DNA from: an uncultured Ruminococcus sp.
Lineage (GTDB): Bacteria; Bacillota; Clostridia; Lachnospirales; Lachnospiraceae
DNA length: 47,541 bases
Assembly: GCA_934359255.1 (NCBI GenBank)
Contig: CAKRLG010000018.1
Span: 1 to 47,541 of the forward strand
Reading direction: 5' to 3'
The position numbers were made by a program, and so were the translations under genes. How positions within the stretch are numbered: the stretch's first letter is position 1; each line of letters starts with the position of its first letter. Of the stretch, positions 8,996 to 18,160 are shown piece after piece. The notes under the pieces are model-generated. The model worked only from the letters and a program-made list of their open reading frames with translations, had not been told where the DNA came from and ran no database searches.

Positions 8996-10185
8996 AAAGA
9001 GTTGTGATCATAGGCGGTGGGGCTTCCGGAATGATGGCAGCGATCCAGGCCGCCCGGGCGGGAGCCGCGGTTACGCTTTTAGAACACAATGAGAGACCCG
9101 GGAAAAAGATTCTTGCAACAGGAAATGGACGGTGTAATCTGACAAATCTTGTACAGGAACCTTCCCGATATCGGAGCAGCCAGCCGGATTTTCCATGGAA
9201 AATCATTACACAGTATCCATTAGAAGATACACTGGCATTCTTTTCAGAACTTGGGATCTATATCAAAGACCGGGGTGGCTGGGTATATCCATACAGTGAT
9301 CAGGCAGCGGGTGTTGCACAGGTTCTTGAGATGGAAGCAAGACATCAGAAAGTGAAGATAAAAACTACGGAAGAGGTGACAGATATTCTCAGGGAAGATG
9401 GTCGGTATCTGGTGAAGACAGTTACCTGGCAGTATCCCTGTGACAGCGTGATCATAGCCTGCGGAAGTCCGGCGTCAAATGTAGAGGGGAGCAGTGCAAC
9501 GGGTTATGCACTGGCCGAAAAACTGGGACACACAATAGTGAAACCGTTGCCGTCTTTGTGTGGAATCCGTGGAAAAGACAATTATTATGCGAAATGGGCA
9601 GGAAGCCGGATGGATGGCCGTATCATTTTGGAAGTGAACGGAAAAATCATCGGACAGGAACAGGGAGAGATTTTATTTACGGAATATGGAATATCCGGAA
9701 TCAGTGTTTTTCAGCTGAGCCGTTATGCAGTGCGTGGGGTTGCGGAAGGAAAAACAGCTGTTTATCACCTGGATCTGATGCCTAAGATGACAAAAGAAGA
9801 ACTCGTAAAATATCTGGCAGACAGACAACGACAGAATGGCAATTATAAGAATCCACAGGAATTACTGATCGGACTGCTTCCGAAGAAGATAATAGATGTT
9901 CTGGTAAAGAAAACTTATGAGCCGGAAAAGATTGCAGAGAAATTAAAAGACTGGCAGGTATCGGTAAAAGGAGCATACGCACTGCGACAGGCACAGATTT
10001 GTTCCGGAGGCGTGGATCCGGAACAACTGACGGACCAGTTAGAATCCCGTCTCTATCCGGGAGTTTATTTTGCCGGAGAAGTGATCGATGTGGATGGCCC
10101 ATGTGGTGGATATAATCTGCAGTGGGCATGGTCCAGCGGAGCAGTTTCCGGAAAAGCTGCGGCCAGGGAAGGGAGAACATTATGA
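8992..10185 (+). CDS. HI0933/BaiN-type NAD(P)/FAD-dependent oxidoreductase
   Basis: A 397-residue flavoprotein. GGGASG at residues 8-13 is the FAD-binding loop, and RPGKKILATGNGRCNLTN is the hallmark of the HI0933 family. The C-terminal GEVIDVDGPCGGYNLQWAWSSG is the second FAD-contacting motif. Databases often label the family BaiN/RdsA because one clostridial member was proposed to act in bile acid reduction. Nothing around this gene supports a bile acid role, and the family is widespread, so function stays open. It overlaps the preceding gene by four bases (ATGA) and the following gene the same way, so the three are probably translated together. Confidence 0.85.
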   Translation: MKRVVIIGGGASGMMAAIQAARAGAAVTLLEHNERPGKKILATGNGRCNLTNLVQEPSRYRSSQPDFPWKIITQYPLEDTLAFFSELGIYIKDRGGWVYPYSDQAAGVAQVLEMEARHQKVKIKTTEEVTDILREDGRYLVKTVTWQYPCDSVIIACGSPASNVEGSSATGYALAEKLGHTIVKPLPSLCGIRGKDNYYAKWAGSRMDGRIILEVNGKIIGQEQGEILFTEYGISGISVFQLSRYAVRGVAEGKTAVYHLDLMPKMTKEELVKYLADRQRQNGNYKNPQELLIGLLPKKIIDVLVKKTYEPEKIAEKLKDWQVSVKGAYALRQAQICSGGVDPEQLTDQLESRLYPGVYFAGEVIDVDGPCGGYNLQWAWSSGAVSGKAAAREGRTL

Positions 10186-11834
10186 TTCGTATTTCACAGT
10201 TAAAATTGCCGGTGGATCATACTCGGGACGCACTGGAGAAGAAAATCTGTCAGCAGTTAAAGATAAAAAAAGAAGAGCTTTCTTCCTGGAAGATTGTACG
10301 CCGATCCCTGGATGCACGGAAAAAGCCGGATTTGAAATTTGTTTATGTGGTTGATGTGGATACCCCAAAAGAACGGAAAATCTTACACCGTGCACAAAAA
10401 GTTAACGATAAAAATATTATGTTAACAAGTACAACGGAATATCAATTGCCTACAGGAGGAACTGAGAAACTAAAACAGCCGCCGGTTGTTATCGGAAGTG
10501 GTCCGGCAGGATTGTTTTGCGCATGGGCACTTGCAAAAGCAGGACTCCGACCGGTTGTTTATGAGCGTGGAGAAAAGGCGTCAGAACGAAAGAAAACGGT
10601 TGATCAGTACTGGAAAGACGGTATTCTGGATCCGAACAGCAATGTGCAGTTCGGTGAAGGGGGCGCCGGTACATTTTCGGATGGCAAATTGAATACGCTG
10701 GTAAAAGACCCGGTGGGGAGACATAGAAAAGTATTGGAGATTTTTGTTCAGGGAGGCGCACCGGATCATATTTTATATGAACAGAAACCACATCTCGGTA
10801 CGGATCAGCTGATTGGTATCGTCACATCGTTGCGGGAACAGATTGAACAGATGGGTGGAAGATTCTGCTTTACAAAAAAGGTAACAGATCTGGATATTTG
10901 CGATGGAAAGATCTGTCGGATCCAGCTGAACCAGGATGAGTGGATAGAAACACAGGTCTGCATTGCGGCTATTGGACACAGTGCCAGAGATACCTTTTCT
11001 ATGCTGAAAAGGCATGGGATCTATATGGAGGCAAAATCATTTGCGGTAGGTGTGCGTATCGAACATCCACAGAAGATGATCAATCTGAGCCAATATGGAC
11101 AACCGGAAGTAAAAGAACTTGGTGCTGCCAGCTATAAACTGACACATCAGCTGGAAAACGGAAGAGGAATCTATTCGTTCTGCATGTGCCCGGGTGGTTA
11201 TGTAGTGGATGCTTCTTCTGAAAAGGGTTATCTTGCGGTCAACGGTATGAGTTATCAGGCGCGGGACAGCCGGAATGCAAATAGTGCTATGATCGTAACG
11301 GTTTCACCGCAGGATTATGTGACGTATGGAATGGATTATCTGCAGCGGATGGGAGAAGATGCTCTTGCGGCTGAATTGAATCAGAATCCGCTGGCCGGAA
11401 TGTTCTTTCAGAGGTATCTGGAACAGAAAGCGTATCAGCTTCATGAAGGCAGGATTCCTGTACAGACCTATGGTGATTTTCATGAAAGAAAAGAGACAAA
11501 AGCTTTTGGCGAAGTTGAGCCATGCATCCGCGGCAGATATGCCATGAGTAATCTGCGGGAGATTTTCCCGGATTTTCTGGCAGAATCGCTGGATCTTGGA
11601 ATCGCTGCCTGTGGAAGAAAGATTCATGGATTTGACCGGCCGGATGCTGTTCTTTCCGGTGTGGAGAGCAGAACCTCTTCTCCGGTCCGGATCTCTCGAA
11701 ACGAGCAGATGGAAAGTAATGTCCGAGGTTTTTATCCCTGCGGGGAAGGTGCCGGCTATGCCGGTGGGATTACTTCAGCTGCCATGGATGGTCTGCGGGT
11801 GGCTGAGGCTGTCTGTAAAAAATATTGCTTATAA
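10182..11834 (+). CDS. FAD-dependent dehydrogenase of the COG2509 type
   Basis: A 550-residue protein. Residues 1-95 form an N-terminal domain with RRSLDARKKPDLKFVYVVDV, typical of this uncharacterised family. The FAD loop is GSGPAG at 105-110, followed by VYERG and by NVQFGEGGAGTFSDGKLNT. The C-terminal YPCGEGAGYAGGITSAAMDG is the closing FAD motif. The ATG was chosen because it overlaps the previous stop codon and follows GGGAAGGGAGA. Substrate and partner are unknown. A second flavoprotein immediately upstream suggests a joint, undefined redox role. A promoter-like sequence for radC follows. Confidence 0.82.
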   Translation: MIRISQLKLPVDHTRDALEKKICQQLKIKKEELSSWKIVRRSLDARKKPDLKFVYVVDVDTPKERKILHRAQKVNDKNIMLTSTTEYQLPTGGTEKLKQPPVVIGSGPAGLFCAWALAKAGLRPVVYERGEKASERKKTVDQYWKDGILDPNSNVQFGEGGAGTFSDGKLNTLVKDPVGRHRKVLEIFVQGGAPDHILYEQKPHLGTDQLIGIVTSLREQIEQMGGRFCFTKKVTDLDICDGKICRIQLNQDEWIETQVCIAAIGHSARDTFSMLKRHGIYMEAKSFAVGVRIEHPQKMINLSQYGQPEVKELGAASYKLTHQLENGRGIYSFCMCPGGYVVDASSEKGYLAVNGMSYQARDSRNANSAMIVTVSPQDYVTYGMDYLQRMGEDALAAELNQNPLAGMFFQRYLEQKAYQLHEGRIPVQTYGDFHERKETKAFGEVEPCIRGRYAMSNLREIFPDFLAESLDLGIAACGRKIHGFDRPDAVLSGVESRTSSPVRISRNEQMESNVRGFYPCGEGAGYAGGITSAAMDGLRVAEAVCKKYCL

Positions 11835-11844
11835 ATCAGGAATC

Positions 11845-11873
11845 TTGAATTCACAGAAAATTTATGATAAGAT
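11845..11873 (+). promoter_or_regulatory. Candidate sigma-A promoter before radC
   Basis: TTGAAT and TAAGAT are separated by 17 bases, starting ten bases after the preceding stop codon. It could drive radC and perhaps the mre operon. Confidence 0.5.
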
Positions 11874-11939
11874 AAATCAAAGTCTGGCAAACAGACTTTC
11901 GCTCTCAGCCTGAAGAGATCCTGGCAAGGAGAGTTATTT

Positions 11940-12638
11940 ATGAAATATTCACAACGTATTCAGGAACTTCCACCGGACGAACGCCCATATGAAAAGTGTC
12001 TTCATTCCGGACCGGAGAAGCTGACAGACAGCGAACTTCTGGCTGTTATTCTTCGCTCCGGTACTCGTGGGAGTTCCTCTGTACAACTGGCCGATGAGGT
12101 TTTGCATCTTGGACAAAACGAACAGGGTCTGCTGGGGATCTATCATCTTTCCATGGAAGATCTGATGCAGATTCGGGGAATCGGCCAGGTAAAAGCCGTA
12201 CAGATCAAATGTATCGGAGAACTATCCAAACGGATTGCAACCCGAGAAGCCGGAAAGCTTCTGAATTTTCACAGTCCGGACACAATTGCAGCGTATTATA
12301 TGGAACGGATGCGGCACGAAGAGCAGGAGCAGATGATTTGTACGATGTTAAATACAAAAAATCAGTTTTTAGGTGACGAAGTAATCTCGAGAGGAACGGT
12401 AAATTCTTCTCTGGTATCGCCAAGGGATCTGATCCTTGCGGCCTTTCGCCACCGGGCTGTCTATATGATCCTGGTGCATAATCATCCCAGCGGAAATCCG
12501 GAACCAAGCAAAGACGATCTTCTTTTTACAAAAAGAGTATGGGAAGCCGGGGCACTGGTGGATATTCCACTTCTGGATCATATTGTGATAGGGGATCAGC
12601 AGTATTTCAGCTTTCGACAGGAGGGGTTGCTTTCCTGA
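11940..12638 (+). CDS. radC: RadC family JAMM-domain protein
   Basis: A 232-residue RadC/YsxA protein. Residues 1-85 form the N-terminal helical region with a helix-hairpin-helix-like LMQIRGIGQVKAVQIK. The C-terminal MPN/JAMM fold carries HNHPSGNPEPSKDD, with metal ligands His180, His182 and Asp193. The old link to radiation repair is not well supported; the domain looks like a metal-dependent protease or hydrolase of unknown substrate. The ATG follows CAAGGAGAG. The gene sits before mreB, as in Bacillus, but the function of that pairing is unknown. Confidence 0.93.
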   Translation: MKYSQRIQELPPDERPYEKCLHSGPEKLTDSELLAVILRSGTRGSSSVQLADEVLHLGQNEQGLLGIYHLSMEDLMQIRGIGQVKAVQIKCIGELSKRIATREAGKLLNFHSPDTIAAYYMERMRHEEQEQMICTMLNTKNQFLGDEVISRGTVNSSLVSPRDLILAAFRHRAVYMILVHNHPSGNPEPSKDDLLFTKRVWEAGALVDIPLLDHIVIGDQQYFSFRQEGLLS

Positions 12639-12690
12639 CAGAAATATTGCGGGAATATAGCGGTTTGGTGAAAGCGGTGAATCGTTATGT

Positions 12691-12719
12691 AGGGATATGC
12701 AAAACAGAAGGGATATGCA
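12691..12719. repeat. 11-bp direct repeat at the mreB ribosome binding site
   Basis: AGGGATATGCA occurs twice with starts 18 bases apart. The second copy contains the probable Shine-Dalgarno sequence of mreB and ends four bases before its ATG. It may be chance. Confidence 0.45.
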
Positions 12720-12722
12720 TTT

Positions 12723-13736
12723 ATGTTTAAAAACCATGTATATGGAATTGACCTGGGCAGTAATATGATCAAGATTTACTCTCAGAACAGTAATGAAATC
12801 TTAAAAGAGAAAAATATGATTGCCATTCGCAACAAAGATACTGTACTTGCCGTTGGAGATGAAGCATATGAAATATACGAAAAGAATCCGACAAATGTAA
12901 AAGTATCATCTCCGATGCTCAATGGTATGATCGCAAACATCAGTCACCTGGAGATCATGCTTCAACTGCTGCTGGACAAGACCGAACGCAGCGTTGGGCG
13001 GCACCCGGTGATTTATTTTGCTGTTCCGGTAGATATGACAGAGATAGAAAAGCGTGCATATTACAGCATTGCCCATACCGGGCAGCTCAGACAAAGTAAG
13101 GTACTTTTGGTGGAACGTCCGATTGCAGATGCACTGGCGCTTGGCATTCCGATCATGCGTACCAAGGGATCCATGATCGTAAACATCGGAGCAGCTACAA
13201 CAGAGATTTCTGTTATTGCAGATACCCGTGTGATCATCAGTAAGGTGATACCCGTAGGCGGTGACCGTCTGACACAGGATATCCTGACAACAATCCGCAG
13301 AAAACTTAATTTTTCTATCAGTGAACGTACAGCCGGAAGATTGAAAGTATCTCTTGCAAATCTGGAAAGAGATACGAAGGATGCGAGAAAAATCATTGGT
13401 ATTGACTGTGTGAGTGGTTTGCCGAGAGAACGTGTGATTACGTCTCCGGCAGTAAATGAGGCGATCTCTCCGGCAATTTGTGAGATCATCACAGAGATTC
13501 GGGCTTTTCTGGAGCGTATTCCACCGCAGATACATAAAGTGATCTTATCAGAAGGGATCTATCTTACCGGTGGCAGCACCCATCTGCCATATATTGACAG
13601 GGTTCTGTCCAGACAGATCGGCTGTCCGATCCTGCTGTCACATTATTATGAACTGTGTACGATCTATGGGCTGAGAGAAATTATCACTCACGATGCACTT
13701 CATCACTGGGCTTTCACTCCCAAAAAACAGAAATAA
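12723..13736 (+). CDS. mreB: MreB/Mbl family actin-like cell-shape protein
   Basis: A 337-residue actin-fold protein that polymerises on the membrane and positions the cell-wall elongation machinery. Phosphate loop 1 is GIDLGSNMIKIY. The second phosphate loop is diverged: MIVNIGAATTEIS, with Asn154 and Ala157-Ala158 where typical MreB has an Asp-Ile-Gly-Gly-Gly-Thr motif. The adenosine region YLTGGSTHLPYIDR is intact. The gene begins the run mreC-mreD-PBP2-minDE-rodA, so a role in rod shape is well supported. The altered loop may change nucleotide hydrolysis. Confidence 0.9.
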   Translation: MFKNHVYGIDLGSNMIKIYSQNSNEILKEKNMIAIRNKDTVLAVGDEAYEIYEKNPTNVKVSSPMLNGMIANISHLEIMLQLLLDKTERSVGRHPVIYFAVPVDMTEIEKRAYYSIAHTGQLRQSKVLLVERPIADALALGIPIMRTKGSMIVNIGAATTEISVIADTRVIISKVIPVGGDRLTQDILTTIRRKLNFSISERTAGRLKVSLANLERDTKDARKIIGIDCVSGLPRERVITSPAVNEAISPAICEIITEIRAFLERIPPQIHKVILSEGIYLTGGSTHLPYIDRVLSRQIGCPILLSHYYELCTIYGLREIITHDALHHWAFTPKKQK

Positions 13737-13745
13737 GGAGCTGTC

Positions 13746-14687
13746 ATGAAAAAAAAGAACCAATATAAAATGAAAACAAAACATCTGATAACTATGATGA
13801 CAATCCTGTGTCTCGGACTGATCGTCCTGTCTCTTTCAACCAGTTTTTCTTTTGCACCGGTGCGTAATGTCCTGGGTTATGTGATTGTTCCTTTTCAGAA
13901 TGGGATTAATGAAGTGGGAAACTGGATGACAGATCAGAAAAATGGATTTCAGAGTATGAAAAAGCTGTCTGCGGAGAATGAAAAACTTCAGAAACAGGTG
14001 GATGAACTTCAGGCTAAAAACACCACACTGTCTCAGGATCAGGAAGAACTGGATCGTCTGAGAACATTGTATAACCTGGACACAGACTATTCGGAGTTTG
14101 ATAAAGTAGCTGCGCAGGTGATCGGAAAAGATACCGGTAACTGGTACAGCACGTTCCTGATCAACCGGGGAAGTTCAGATGGCATTGCGGTAGACATGAA
14201 TGTTATCGCGGATGGTGGTCTGGTAGGAATCGTTACGGAAACCGGGGCACATTGGGCTACGGTTCGTTCGATCATTGATGACAGCAGTAATGTCAGCGCA
14301 ACTGTCACATCCATTTCTCAGAACTGTATGGTAACGGGGGATCTGCAGATGATGGACGACGGCAAGATCCGTTTTATTCAGCTGACAGACAAAGAAGACC
14401 AGGTGCAGGAAGGGGATAAAATCGTAACTTCTTCTGTCAGTAACAAATTTTTAAAGGGAATTCTGATCGGTTATATCAGTGAGGTTTCTACAGATGCCAA
14501 TAAACTGACCAAAAGTGGCACGATCATTCCGGCAGTGGATTTTAATGATATTCAGGAAGTCCTGGTTATCAAGGAGCTGAAGCAGCAGAAGACAGAGGAT
14601 GTGACTTCGGAGGAATCACAGACACTGGATGACAGCGCAACTCCGACACCGGATCCGACGCAGGATGCACAGGAGGATGAGAGATAA
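13746..14687 (+). CDS. mreC: Rod shape-determining protein MreC
   Basis: A 313-residue membrane-anchored scaffold that joins MreB and MreD to the wall synthases outside the membrane. One N-terminal membrane segment lies at about residues 13-33 (TMMTILCLGLIVLSLSTSFS). A coiled coil follows at about 58-105, then the double beta-barrel with GNWYSTFLINRGSSDGIAVD. The C-terminal tail after VLVIKELK is acidic and Thr/Pro-rich. The start follows AAGGAGCTGTC nine bases after mreB. The stop overlaps the mreD start (TAATG), indicating coupled translation. Confidence 0.94.
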   Translation: MKKKNQYKMKTKHLITMMTILCLGLIVLSLSTSFSFAPVRNVLGYVIVPFQNGINEVGNWMTDQKNGFQSMKKLSAENEKLQKQVDELQAKNTTLSQDQEELDRLRTLYNLDTDYSEFDKVAAQVIGKDTGNWYSTFLINRGSSDGIAVDMNVIADGGLVGIVTETGAHWATVRSIIDDSSNVSATVTSISQNCMVTGDLQMMDDGKIRFIQLTDKEDQVQEGDKIVTSSVSNKFLKGILIGYISEVSTDANKLTKSGTIIPAVDFNDIQEVLVIKELKQQKTEDVTSEESQTLDDSATPTPDPTQDAQEDER

Positions 14688-15202
14688 TGAGAAGAAAGCT
14701 GATTCTGGCAGTATTGATTCTGCTGGCATTTGTCTTACAGGGAACCGTGTTCCAGACACTGTCCATCGCTTCCATCGTTCCCAATCTGCTTTTGATCCTC
14801 ACAGTATCGTTTGGATTTATGAGAGGAAAAAAGGAAGGAATGTTCGTGGGATTTTTCTGCGGTCTCCTGATTGATATTTTTTATGGAAATATGATTGGCT
14901 TTTATGCTCTTATTTACATGTATATTGGATTTGGCAATGGCTTTCTGTATAAAATTTTTTTTGATGAAGATGTCAAAGTGCCAATGGTACTGGTTGCCGG
15001 CAGTGATATCGCATATGGAGTACTTGTATATGGATTGCAGTTTATGCTCCGTGGCCGACTGGATTTTTTCAGCTATCTGCAGCATATTATTCTTCCGGAG
15101 ATGGTATATACAGTACTGCTTACGGCAGTTTTATACCGACCACTCTATCGATTAAACCGCTGGCTTACGGAAAATGAATGGGAGGGACCCAAGTTACCTT
15201 GA
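14687..15202 (+). CDS. mreD: Rod shape-determining protein MreD
   Basis: A 171-residue integral membrane protein with about five hydrophobic spans, starting with an MRRKLILAVLILLAFVLQGT signal-like helix. GLLIDIFYGNMIGFYALIYM matches the conserved MreD core. The start overlaps the last base of mreC and the stop overlaps the PBP2 start, consistent with an mreCD-PBP2 complex made in fixed proportion. Sequence is poorly conserved across MreD proteins, so identity rests on topology, the core motif and position. Confidence 0.9.
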   Translation: MRRKLILAVLILLAFVLQGTVFQTLSIASIVPNLLLILTVSFGFMRGKKEGMFVGFFCGLLIDIFYGNMIGFYALIYMYIGFGNGFLYKIFFDEDVKVPMVLVAGSDIAYGVLVYGLQFMLRGRLDFFSYLQHIILPEMVYTVLLTAVLYRPLYRLNRWLTENEWEGPKLP

Positions 15203-18111
15203 TGAGACGACCAAGAAAAAGACATAAAAAATTTATTATTCCACGAACTACAGTGCTGATTTTTATTTTCGCAGCACTGAGTATGATATTGATTCACCGA
15301 CTGTTTTCCCTGCAGATCATCCATGGACAGGAATACGCGGACAACTTCAGTATTATGACGACAAAAACGAGAACACTGAAAAGCACCCGAGGAAATATCT
15401 TCGATCGAAACGGTCAGGTTCTTGCTTCCAACGAACTGTCTTATTCGATCACACTGGAAGACAGTGGTGATTATGCAAATAATACAGAAAGAAACCGTAG
15501 TCTGAATGGAGAAATCTACAAGATCATCCAGATTATTGAAAGCAACGGAGATACGATCAGCAGTGATTTCCGTATCAGTGTCGACAGTTCCGGAAACTAC
15601 AGTTATGATGTGGAAGGTACGACACTGTCACGTTTCAAAGCGGATGTGTATGGACACAGTTATATTGACGATCTGACAACAGATGAGGCAAATGCTTCCG
15701 CTGAGCAGATGGTAGAGGATATGCTGAAACGATATGAGATTCCATATGATCACAGTGACTATAAGGCTTCGGAACTGAAAAAGGCACAGGAAGCAGGTCT
15801 TCCGGAGCAGCTGACACAAGAAGAAACGTTGAAGATTATATCCGTAAGATATGCGCTTTCCACAACCAGTTTCCGAAAATATATTCCGGTAACGATCGCA
15901 ACCGATGTTTCTGAAAATACGGTAGCTGCGATCCAGGAAAACAAGAGTCTGCTGGAAGGTGTGGATGTGCAGGAAGATTCTGTACGTGTCTATACCGACA
16001 GTATTTATTTTGCACCGCTTCTGGGATATACCGGAAAGGTTTCTTCGGACGAACTTGCAGATCTGCGGACAGAGAATCCGGATGCAGGTTACAGTACCAC
16101 TTCTATTGTAGGAAAATCCGGTCTGGAGAAAGTCATGGAGTCGACACTTCAGGGAAAAGACGGATCGGAAAAAGTATATGTAGATTATTACGGAAAAGTG
16201 TTACAGATTGGTGAAGATTCCAAAGAAGATCCGGTACAGGGCAATAATGTATATCTTACTATCGATAAAGATCTGCAGATTGCCTGCTATAAGGTGCTCG
16301 AACAGAAGATTGCCGGTGTGCTGGTAGCTAATATCCAGAACATCAAAACTTTCAAAGCAGATGAAAATACCGATGCATCCACGATCCCGATTCCGATTTA
16401 TGATGTGTATTATGCGCTGTTAAATAACTCCGTAATTGATATCGATCATTTTACGGCAGCAGATGCCTCTGAGACTGAGCAGAAGATCGCGGCAGCACTG
16501 GAACGGAAGCAGGAAGAAGTTTTCCGGAAAGTGGATGAACAGCTGACCGGAAGTGATACAAAACCATATAAAGACCTGAGCGAGGAGATGCAGGGATATG
16601 TCAGCTATATTGTCAATGATCTGCTGATGGACAAAACCGGTATTCTTTCTTCCACATCCATCGATAAGAATGATGAGATGTACAAGGCATGGACGAAAGA
16701 TGAGACAATTTCTCTTCAGGAATATCTGACCTATGCGGCAAGCCAGAACTGGATTGATATTTCCAAGTTTTCAGATAAAAACACATATCTGGATTCCACA
16801 GAAGTATATCAGGAACTGTCCGCATATATTTCAGATTATCTGTCTACCGATCAGGATTTCAGTAAGATGTTATACAAATATCTGCTCCTGGACGATGAGA
16901 TTACAGGAAAGCAGCTGTGTACAGTACTGTATGAACAGGGAGTCCTCTCCACCGATGATGAGGACTATCAGAACTTTAAAGCTGGAAATCTTTCTGCGAT
17001 GGATCTGATGCTTCATAAGATCAGTTCTCTGGAGATCACACCGGCGCAGCTGGCACTGGATCCGTGTTCCGGTTCTGTTGTTATCACAGATCCGTCCACC
17101 GGAGAGACACTGGCGTGTGTATCTTATCCGGGATATGATAATAATCGTCTTGCCAACAATATGGATACAGATTATTACAGAAAACTGAACAAAGATCTGT
17201 CTACGCCGTTTTATAACAAGGCGACGCAGGAACGTACCGCGCCAGGTTCTACATTTAAACCGGTAACGGCGATTGCCGGTCTGTCAGAAGGGGTTATTAC
17301 AGATAATGACTACATTTACTGTGGCGGCCGATTTGATAAACTGCAGGGCGCGCCCCTGAACTGCTGGTTGCTGAGCGGACATGGCGCACTTTCTATCAGA
17401 GATGGTATTGCCAATTCCTGTAACGTATTTTTCAGTGAAACCGCTTATCGCCTTGGACAGAATGAAGAAGGAACATTTAATGATAATACAGCGATGCAGA
17501 AGCTGATCAAGTATGCGAATCTGCTTGGGCTGGATAAAAAGTCCGGCCTGGAGATTTCCGAAGCATCTCCACAGGTTTCCAACGAACTGCCAATCCCGTC
17601 CGCCATTGGACAGGGTACTCACAGTTATACCACGTCTCAGCTTGCTAGGTATGCAACTGTTCTGGCGAGCAGTGGTAATGTATACAATCTTTCACTGTTA
17701 GACAAATCAACAGATTCCGATGGGAATCTGATTGAAGATTACACTCCGGAAATGATCGATCATGTGGAACTGAGCCAGGGAATCTGGGATGATGTCCATG
17801 TCGGTATGGAAGGCGTTATTACCAAATCCAACTGGGGTATTTTCCAGGATCTGAACGTCACACTTGCAGGTAAAACCGGTACAGCACAGCAGAGTAAAAA
17901 CCGTGCAAACCACAGTTTGTTTATCGGTTATGCACCGGCAGATAAACCACAGATTGCGTGGGCAATCCGTATTGCAAACGGTTATGCATCCACAAACTCC
18001 GAACTGGTGGCAAAGGATATTCTGAACTATTACTTCGGACTGAAAGATGAAACAGAGATTCTTACCGGACAGGCAAGTACAGCCAGCAATTCCAACGCAG
18101 GTACAGACTGA
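15202..18111 (+). CDS. mrdA: Penicillin-binding protein 2 (class B transpeptidase) with large insertion
   Basis: A 969-residue class B PBP that cross-links peptidoglycan in partnership with RodA. One membrane helix lies at about residues 16-37. The transpeptidase motifs are Ser683-Thr-Phe-Lys686 (GSTFKPV), Ser739-Cys-Asn741 and Lys891-Thr-Gly893. About 240 residues, from roughly 375 to 615, are inserted between LTIDKDLQIACYKVLEQ and GSVVITDPSTGETLA, where usual PBP2 proteins have about 20. The insertion is rich in Asp, Tyr and Ser and mostly helical in character. The ATG overlaps the mreD stop (TGATG) with GGAGGG 15 bases before; an in-frame ATG at 15178 is the alternative. Confidence 0.92.
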   Translation: MRRPRKRHKKFIIPRTTVLIFIFAALSMILIHRLFSLQIIHGQEYADNFSIMTTKTRTLKSTRGNIFDRNGQVLASNELSYSITLEDSGDYANNTERNRSLNGEIYKIIQIIESNGDTISSDFRISVDSSGNYSYDVEGTTLSRFKADVYGHSYIDDLTTDEANASAEQMVEDMLKRYEIPYDHSDYKASELKKAQEAGLPEQLTQEETLKIISVRYALSTTSFRKYIPVTIATDVSENTVAAIQENKSLLEGVDVQEDSVRVYTDSIYFAPLLGYTGKVSSDELADLRTENPDAGYSTTSIVGKSGLEKVMESTLQGKDGSEKVYVDYYGKVLQIGEDSKEDPVQGNNVYLTIDKDLQIACYKVLEQKIAGVLVANIQNIKTFKADENTDASTIPIPIYDVYYALLNNSVIDIDHFTAADASETEQKIAAALERKQEEVFRKVDEQLTGSDTKPYKDLSEEMQGYVSYIVNDLLMDKTGILSSTSIDKNDEMYKAWTKDETISLQEYLTYAASQNWIDISKFSDKNTYLDSTEVYQELSAYISDYLSTDQDFSKMLYKYLLLDDEITGKQLCTVLYEQGVLSTDDEDYQNFKAGNLSAMDLMLHKISSLEITPAQLALDPCSGSVVITDPSTGETLACVSYPGYDNNRLANNMDTDYYRKLNKDLSTPFYNKATQERTAPGSTFKPVTAIAGLSEGVITDNDYIYCGGRFDKLQGAPLNCWLLSGHGALSIRDGIANSCNVFFSETAYRLGQNEEGTFNDNTAMQKLIKYANLLGLDKKSGLEISEASPQVSNELPIPSAIGQGTHSYTTSQLARYATVLASSGNVYNLSLLDKSTDSDGNLIEDYTPEMIDHVELSQGIWDDVHVGMEGVITKSNWGIFQDLNVTLAGKTGTAQQSKNRANHSLFIGYAPADKPQIAWAIRIANGYASTNSELVAKDILNYYFGLKDETEILTGQASTASNSNAGTD

Positions 18112-18160
18112 TCGAGATGCGAAAGACAGACAATATGAACAAATATCAGGAGGATTGGAT

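Noticed and set aside
8992..10185. Bile acid 7-dehydroxylation gene, from the BaiN family label
   Set aside because: No other bai-type gene is present and the HI0933 family is widespread in bacteria that do not alter bile acids.
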